Part shown: in pieces, positions 57,062 to 64,000 of the stretch
Layout: each line of letters begins with the position of its first letter
Numbering within the stretch: the stretch's first letter is position 1
NCBI RefSeq assembly: GCF_009389715.1
Contig: NC_052409.1
Location: 2,334,001-2,398,000 of the forward strand
Direction: 5' to 3'
Source: Phoenix dactylifera
Taxonomy: Eukaryota > Streptophyta > Magnoliopsida > Arecales > Arecaceae
Length of the DNA: 64,000 bases
The notes under the pieces: model-generated
Told to the model about the DNA's origin: nothing
The model's database searches: none
What the model saw: only the letters and a program-made list of their open reading frames with translations
Translations under genes and position numbers: made by a program

Positions 57062-58500
57062 CCTGCAAATGGTACTCAATGCATAAAATATTTGATTCAC
57101 TAAAAGTATCCTATCAATCAAAGAAATAATAATGTTATGCCAAAAAATAATGTATAAAATTATCGAACATTTCATGGTATGAAATTCAAAAGTTTTGATC
57201 CATGCTAAACTTCGTCCAGATTATTAACAAAACATCAATGCCATCTTAGTCAAATCACCAGGAATAGAGGTTCCTCCAAGTCAAGCTCTTGATAGTGAAA
57301 AACTAACACTTTTTTGATTAAGTAAAAATTTAGGGTTAAAGTTAACATTTTAGTGGTCGCTGTACGAACTCAAAAAATTTCCAACAACCACATTGAATAG
57401 CCAAGATTAAGAACAAAAAAGAGAGAAAAAGTATATCTCGATAGCTTAAAATACAGATCAACACCACATAGAAAAGCACAAAAGAGTGCTTTTGTAGACC
57501 TAACAGTTTAATCTTCTACCGCAGGTCGATACCTTGTAATTGCTTCTAGATTAACAGAAAGATCCATCTACAAATATATACAAGGTAGAAACATGATATA
57601 ACTTAACCAAAAATTTATATAACCCCTTTGTCCATGGATGTTAAATTTCTCTAACCATTTCTCAGAAATTCCATCTGTTTTTCATGCATCCCCGTTTTCC
57701 TGATGTTTTAACACAAATCTAAGACCCTATCATTACCAGAATTTTCTCAAATCTGCATCACACAAGCCACTACCAACTCTATTCATTTTCCACCATTTTG
57801 CAGTCAATTGCTGCAACTACTATACTCAGTTTTAGATGTACAAAATTTTAAACCTATACGTGTTTTGCTGCACATTCAGCTTGTCTCTCCTATCATTGTG
57901 GTGCTAATCTCACGGTAAGCCATTGCAATGGATACACAAAATGCGGAAGAAATAAAATACCAAAGGGAAACAAGATTGAAATATAATATATATACCTTGA
58001 GACCCTGTTAGGTTTCTATTAATGAATGCCATCGATTCCATAGCCATTTAGAAAAATACTCTCTAGTTTAAAAATTTAAACTTGTAGATTACCTAATCAC
58101 AAGAACCTGCCCATCTGAAGCTAGAACAAGTCCCGTCAAAGAGATTATTTTCAGTAAAATAAATAGAATCGAAGAGTCTCCAAGATTCGAACGAAGGAAG
58201 AAAAATTCAAAGAAACGCTCCGTCCCAAATTAATAATAATTCAATAAAAAAATACAACAATACGAATCGATAAAACCCCTTCGTGGAAAAACACGCTTCT
58301 CTTCTCCCACGTAAACGATAACCCTAATTTCGGATCTTGGCGTCGAAAGTGGGAACAATGGAGATGTGAATCAAAGAGCAAAAGAACGGCACATACCAGG
58401 AATCGAGAGAAAACGGAAGATCGGCTCAAGAATCGATTCGCAATGCTAAAAATTCGCAAGAAATTAGACTAAAAAAGGGATCTCAGAACACTAACCCTTG
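57062..58500 (-). other. Leader exon and 1.3-kb leader intron of SKIP4
   Basis: On the minus strand, GATTCCTG|GTATGTG ends a leader exon at 58398, and TTTGCAG| precedes the second leader part at 57062. The intervening AT-rich sequence has no coding signal. The leader exon probably begins near 58500-58530. The GC-rich open frame at 58535-58720 is promoter DNA by position and has no known motif. Confidence 0.6.
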
Positions 58501-59059
58501 TCTCGTGCTCTCCCGTTCCATCGTGGTTTGTTGTCTATCCATTTCTACCTTCTTCCCGTCGGTGACGTTTTGATGCTGGTTGGGGAGTTGAGATGCGGAC
58601 AAGTGGAGCGAAATTAACCCGGTCTAACCGGAACACCGAGTTGGCGGACCCGACCCGAGCAAGATGCCGCCGGTCAGCACTAACCAGGTCGGATGCTGAC
58701 TCGACCTGACCCGCTGCCATTCAAATCCGCCTACGGTGTCTCAACTTGAGGGCAAATTATACTTTACACCGCATACACCAATATAATTGGGCACCGTATT
58801 ACTCATCTCGTATATTTTTTAAAGGTCAAACACCATAGGAAACGCTTGATAAATAAAATCCACATAAAAAAGATGAGGTGATTGACGTAGTACACACGTT
58901 GCGAGATCAAACACTATTGCAAACGCACAGTGAATAAAATTCATAAAAAAAAGATGAGACAAAGTACACACGGTGCAAGTATACTTAGTTTAAGAATTGT
59001 TACTTACCAATGACTACGCTATCTTTAAACAGAATGGATGGCGGATAGCTTAGATTTGA

Positions 59060-59392
59060 CACCGAGGTGGTAGCACGTTGGGAATGAGGCTTTGATTCCA
59101 CCAGAGTAGCCCAGGTTCGAAATGCACGGGCATCGATTAAATGTGAAAACTAGATGCCCTCCGCCTGGTTTGCCCTAGTGGAGTCGCTATCTGGCCTGCC
59201 GAATGCTTAGATGGTATTAGTGTAACGTACTCACACGTAGGTTTCTCACGAATCGGAGAGGGTATGATAAAATTTGTCTACCTGTATCGAACATTCTTCA
59301 ACAGAGAGGAGCCCAGTGGAGGTTGCTACGCGGGTGAAGTTCTCCTCATCCCCTCTTTTCTTTCCTTAAGCCAAAAAAAAAAAAAAGAGGAA
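59060..59392 (+). mobile_element. tRNA-derived SINE with poly(A) tail
   Basis: A Pol III A box (TAGCACGTTGG, 59071-59081) and a B box (GGTTCGAAATG, 59114-59124) lie 33 bp apart, close to tRNA spacing. The body continues for about 250 bp and ends in an A-run at 59373-59386, followed by further A-rich sequence. This is the layout of a plant SINE. Target duplications were not found by eye, and the 5' end is set about 10 bp before the A box. Confidence 0.65.
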
Positions 59393-59465
59393 AAGAAAAA
59401 AAAACAAAGACATTATACCATCCACGCACTTGCACGGGGCTGCTCTGATCTTTGCAAGGGCATCC

Positions 59466-59580
59466 ACCAAGGTGAGAAAGCGCATCAAGGTAGTAGATTG
59501 ATTTGCTTTACAATGTATGGCACCGACCAAGGTGGAAAAACTGCATCGAGAGAGTCGATTGATTTGCTTAACAATGTCAT
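59466..59580. repeat. Imperfect tandem repeat of about 57 bp
   Basis: ACCAAGGTGAGAAAGCGCAT with GATTGATTTGCTTTACAATG is repeated as ACCAAGGTGGAAAAACTGCA with GATTGATTTGCTTAACAATG. A third, shorter echo (AACTTGCTCGACAATGTGA) lies at about 59637. The repeats sit just beyond the SINE tail. Confidence 0.7.
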
Positions 59581-60010
59581 GTTTTGGACTAACATGCACA
59601 GTTTAACATCTTCATGAAGGAGGAGAGAGCACGCCAACTTGCTCGACAATGTGACCTTCCAGAAATGCATTTAGATTCCTAGGATATTCGCAGGGGCAAT
59701 TTCTTGCGTTCTTTTAAATGTCACACAGGATTTCGCAGATTACTGTAGTCAGGGATTTGCATAAAATGTTTGCAATGATCTTGCCAGGACAAGGAGAACT
59801 ATGCATGGGAACCAGTCTGGTTAGCATAAAGTCTATTACGTGAGGCCCAGAATTTTATGATAACAGATAAGTTATGTGCATGCTAATGCAAAACATGAGT
59901 CCTTACAATCAGCATTTATGTAATATAACGAGCCAGAAATCTATCTACAAAGTAAGAGACTACACAATCACACAGTGAAGAAAATATAGTACAGATAGAA
60001 AACTTTTAAG

Positions 60011-63000
60011 TCAGAGATTCCTAGAGACACCCTTCTTCGGACGTTTAGAGGGCTTCATCACCACCTGCTTTCTAGCATCCTCGGAAGTTTTTCTTTCAAT
60101 ATACTGTTGCTGGCGAAGGAAGAAAGAAAAAAAGAGGACTGATTAGAAGTGCTAAGAGAGGACAAGGAATTCAAAATGCAGTGTCAATGGTAGGTAATTT
60201 GACAGTAGATCTAAAATACTTTAATATTCTAAAAGCCATATACAGGAACTTCTTGTGCTAAATATAGATAAATACCAGCAATAGACTGGAAATTATGTGT
60301 CAAATGTAAATCAGTTACTGGCCTTCCAGAGGTGAAGTACAGACAACTAGAAATCTGCATTATATATCCAACATCTCAAAAAGCAAACAGGAATCTTTTT
60401 TATATAAATAAAAACATGATTTTAATACTCAGAACGGATGACAAGAGTATATGGAAATTTATGGCGATAGGAAAAAAGATCATTTTTTCATTAAAAAAAG
60501 AAGGAAAATGTGCTGCTTTAGATAAAGAGGTCACTTAGCAAAACAGGGAAGAGGAAAACACTGCCTGCCAGTCATTAGAAGAACTCAAAAGATGAAATGA
60601 ATCCTAATTCACGACAAAATAATGCATGAGGCATTATCTCATCATCTTTTCTAGAATAACAGTGAGGTTCCATGTTACTTCGTACACTTTGTTCCAACAA
60701 CACAACCAATCAATCAGGAGAGATGGCAAGTGGTCACTCAAGCCCCAGGAGCCAAAGGTCAAGATTATGAATTCCCAGCAACATTCCAGTCAGCCTTTAA
60801 AGACTCAAAGTCAACAAAGAAAATTTACTATGTGCCATATCTTTGCTAGCCAGTTTTTATCCAACAAGATCTTGGATATACGCATCAACCCTTTAATCAC
60901 ACCATTCTTATATAACCAGAAAATGTCATGCCTTGTATATACGACCCAGTTCAGTTCAGTACGATACCGGTACCGTACTGGTACCGGTGCCCACTGGTAC
61001 GTTGGTACGGTCGGTAAGGCGGATCTTGCTTCATTGTTATTAGAAACACTAGCATACCTTTGTCAGAAATAATTATGAAACTAGATTAGCTTGACCATCA
61101 CACGGAGTGGGTCTCTTACAAAAATGAAGATACCACTACCAAGGTTACAAAGATCAGGCTGCTAGTCCAACTTACCGGCTTTTGATAAACCTCTTCGCAA
61201 ATGGGACCTGATCAAGCACTCTTGGTCAGGGGACAGCTATATATCTGACTAATGAGCAACCTATTTGCCTCGCAATTAAAAACAATTCAGCTTCTGCCAT
61301 CGCAGCTGATTTACATGAATCCAGATGAAATTCTCTTCCAGATATTAACCCTCAAACCAAACACCCACAGGAAGCACAAAAAAAACCCAAAGGTTATCTG
61401 TTATTAAAAGAAGTGTATCATCTGCACACTGGACACTGCTGACCAAAATTCTTTGCAACCAGAGCTTTCTGCAAGCCCCTAACATGTAAACCACCAAAAG
61501 TTTCCATCACCAATACAAAAAGAAGAGGGCATTAGTGCCCCTTGTACCTCAACAATACTCGCTAAGAAGCTCTAGGGGACCACTGACCAACAAGCAAGGA
61601 AAAGAAAAAAGATAAAATTTGTCAGTGAGCTAACCGATGCTCACTAAGGCGCAACAAAAACCAAAGCCATGCAGAAAAATCATGATATATCCTACTAAAG
61701 GTCAGTTTTGAACCTGAAACCTAACTAACTTTTTTCTAGGTAAAATATCAAACATTTATAAGCACTAAGGCGGTTTATTTGATATATAAGGGCATTGTAT
61801 TTTAACAAGTTAATATTCTTGCTTATTGTATTGTTCTACAATTACCACCAATCATTTTGCAAACAGAAACTAGTATACAGAGGAACCTGATCCACTATAG
61901 CAATGCATAGATGAGACATACACAACCTATATACTAGTTCCATACAAGTTCAAATATACACTATAACACTTTAGCAGATTCCATATAAGATGATAAAAGG
62001 TAATTCATAGCATATGATGAATGCAGCACCTCTAAAGGAACAATTAACGTTATTATTACATATTTGAGAATGTTAATATTAAGCAAGATAGGTAGCACAG
62101 TTACAATTTAAGTTTTAAAAGCTAAACGTAAAATTGATACCAACCTCTTCCCACTTTCTTTGAAGTTGCAGAAGCTCCTGGCAATAGGCAAGACACTCAT
62201 TATGGTAAGAAGAAGCAAGTTCTTTTATCAAAGCCTTCCTTTTGATGATGCCAATCACTTCAAAATAAAAAAGCAAGCTTAAGCTAGAGAGTCTTCAAAA
62301 AAAGTTATGATCAAGGGAGAACTTTGACTGGATATTGCAAGATAGTAAGACTGTCTTGGAGGATTGGTTGGAACATTTTTTCACAGCAGAAGGCATCAAC
62401 TATGACTATTTATACTTAAAAAGAATAAAGTCTTTTTCAATTCATAATGACTAAGCCAAATCATACAAGCTCCTTTTTCCTCATATCAGCATATAGATTC
62501 ATAAATGCATGGCAGCAAACTATCGGTAAGGTACCCATCAACATTTCAAAATTCAACAATCTTCCTGGAAAATCAGAGCACAGATGAAGCTATTCCAAAA
62601 TACACTACTTACGTCTCTCAGAAGCTTTGAACACAGAAATCCAATTAGACTAATAAAAGCCTAATGGCCAAGATCACAACCTTATCAATCCTGAAGCCTT
62701 TACTTTGGATATATCACAACCATCAAAACAAGTCCTCATTTGAAAAACCAGGGTTGATAAATTAGCTTATGCTGGTAAAAAGGTAAACAAGACTCGACTT
62801 AAAACAAAGTATTCAAGCTAACATCAATAGTGTTAGCATAAAAATGTGTTCTATTTATCCTTTTTCTTTTGAATGTTTGGAGCCAAATTGATGTATCCCC
62901 TATTCATCTGTAAATAACTGACATTATGAACCCAATTGCTTATAAGCAGGTATAGCTAATTCTTCTCCAGTTGATCATACAATCAAATCTACACCTATCT

Positions 63001-63400
63001 AGAATGCCCATGCGAGTCAGTTGTCCCAACACTCTACAATCTCTGCTCTCTACTTGGTCATCAACCTTAGTTAAGATTCACACAATATTCAAGAAATCAA
63101 ATTTGGCTACAAGTCAGCAAAGTTCTCAAATGATCAGTTCATGCAGCACATATATGAAAAAGAAGTTCGTTCGTCAGAGATATCTAATTTCTGAAATCAT
63201 CATATATTCAAAGCATGACTGGTTGAAGCAAAAGAACGAACTAAGAATAAAACATAAGCAGAACTGACAGACCTTTATACACTTGACATAACAAGAATAA
63301 ATGCAGGGATGGAATATTTACTTCGGCTTGGATCAAACTGAACAGGTTCATCTTTGGAAGCTGTTGTTGGTTCCTCGGGAGGATCCTTCGCATCCATCAT
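60011..63400 (-). CDS. Small conserved-looking protein of unknown function, 96 residues
   Basis: Three exons (63400-63322, 62257-62145 and 60109-60011) join in phase with GT-AG introns of 1.1 and 2.0 kb. The protein starts MMDAKDPPEEPTTASKDEPV, an acidic and probably disordered head. The middle (IIKRKALIKELASSYHNECL, then AYCQELLQLQRKWEE) is a likely amphipathic helix pair rich in Leu and Lys. The tail is basic (MKPSKRPKKGVSRNL), which could act as a nuclear signal. There is no signal peptide or membrane segment. I do not recognise a named family. The clean splice phases and biased composition make it a real gene. The upstream region is related to that of SKIP4. Confidence 0.78.
60955..61012. 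repeat. Cluster of GTACCGG-type palindromic words
   Basis: Within 60 bp in the last intron of the small gene, GGTACCGTACTGGTACCGGT and related words (CGATACCGG, CTGGTACG, GGTACGGTC) succeed one another. The block is highly self-complementary, can form hairpins and may be the edge of a repetitive element. Confidence 0.5.
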
Positions 63401-64000
63401 CGAACAGCTTTAACACAGCATGCAGCACAAAACAAATAACCTAGAATGTCCACATCCAAGAGACCAATTTGAGTACATCTAAACAGGATCAAAGAATCTC
63501 CAAGACCCAATGCTTAAAATCTATAAAAATAAAATTCAGAAATCCTAAGCTAATCACTGTTCAGTAAAAAAAAATGCAAAAATATGGATCAATCAAACCG
63601 TTTCTAGCAATACAATATAACTTTTTAACCAAAAAAAGAACGAAAAGCCTAGTTTCGGATCGCATCGTAATTGGAGAAATCTAAATCAAGAAAGCGAAAG
63701 ATATCCCCCAGGAATCAAAAGAAAAGATAACATCGAATCAAGAATTATATTTTAATTCTAAAAATTTCGAGAAATCATATCGACCTCAAAACCAGTACTT
63801 CTTTCCCGTTCTTCCCTCCTGTCGTCTCCGTCCGATATTTTCTTCTCGCCTCTTTTCGGCCAGCCGCACCGGTCTGGATTTGGGAGGAGGGATGCAGATA
63901 AACCGGATCGAGTATAACCCGGTTCAACCCCGCCATATCCGGACCGACCGGTTCCCTAGTGGGCCCGACCGCCTCCAAAGTTAAATTTCCGTTAAAGGTT

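Larger units (their letters stand above)
58740..60010. other. Intergenic DNA between SKIP4 and the 96-residue gene
   Basis: Besides the SINE and the tandem repeat the region holds a repeated word, AAACAC(C/T)AT(A/T)G(G/C)AAACGC, near 58825 and 58910, followed in both cases by AAATAAAAT-like and AAAAGATGAG sequence. This indicates an older local duplication. No gene was found. Confidence 0.45.

Overview
This window is nuclear DNA of a flowering plant. The genes are intron-rich with GT-AG introns and AT-rich non-coding DNA, two proteins carry chloroplast transit-like N-termini, and the transposon set (LINE, SINE, TRIM, hAT, MITE) is typical of plants. The protein sequences read as monocot, and a palm is my best guess, but that is an impression from remembered homologues and was not tested.

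I could rebuild seven genes by joining exons whose splice phases agree. Six lie on the minus strand and one on the plus strand. From left to right: a single C2H2 zinc-finger protein of unknown role (2815-8979, with a 5' exon up to about 10540); a USP / coiled-coil / kinase / U-box E3 ligase of the PUB33/PUB52 type (13227-20875); the chloroplast MurE homologue (27949-31849); chloroplast dihydroxy-acid dehydratase of branched-chain amino acid synthesis (36010-43205); SPPL1, a signal peptide peptidase-like intramembrane protease (46610-50303, plus strand); SKIP4, an F-box/kelch protein (55602-56976); and a 96-residue protein of unknown function (60011-63400). The genes are ordinary neighbours, not an operon. 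The only functional theme is the plastid for MURE and DHAD, and ubiquitin ligase components for the U-box kinase and SKIP4.

The spaces between genes, and several introns, hold old mobile DNA. There is a LINE 3' part at the left edge and another at 22.8-23.4 kb, a long-TIR foldback MITE at 0.8-1.1 kb, and two tRNA-derived SINEs (17.74-17.91 kb inside the U-box gene, and 59.06-59.39 kb). One TRIM family has three copies: one whole, one partial and one solo LTR inside a MURE intron. A 334-bp MITE at 44.9 kb and a 1,449-bp non-autonomous hAT at 52.2-53.6 kb both have recognisable 8-bp target duplications. The hAT carries long GGGTC arrays at both ends. Long (AT)n and (CCT/CTT)n microsatellites and several short tandem duplications are also present.

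The less ordinary observations are the related promoter/5'-leader regions of SKIP4 and its upstream neighbour, an open frame running through the 5' exon of the zinc-finger gene into its conserved start, and unassigned coding-like stretches at 25.8-26.3 kb and 54.1-54.6 kb. I saw nothing that amounts to a new multi-gene system.
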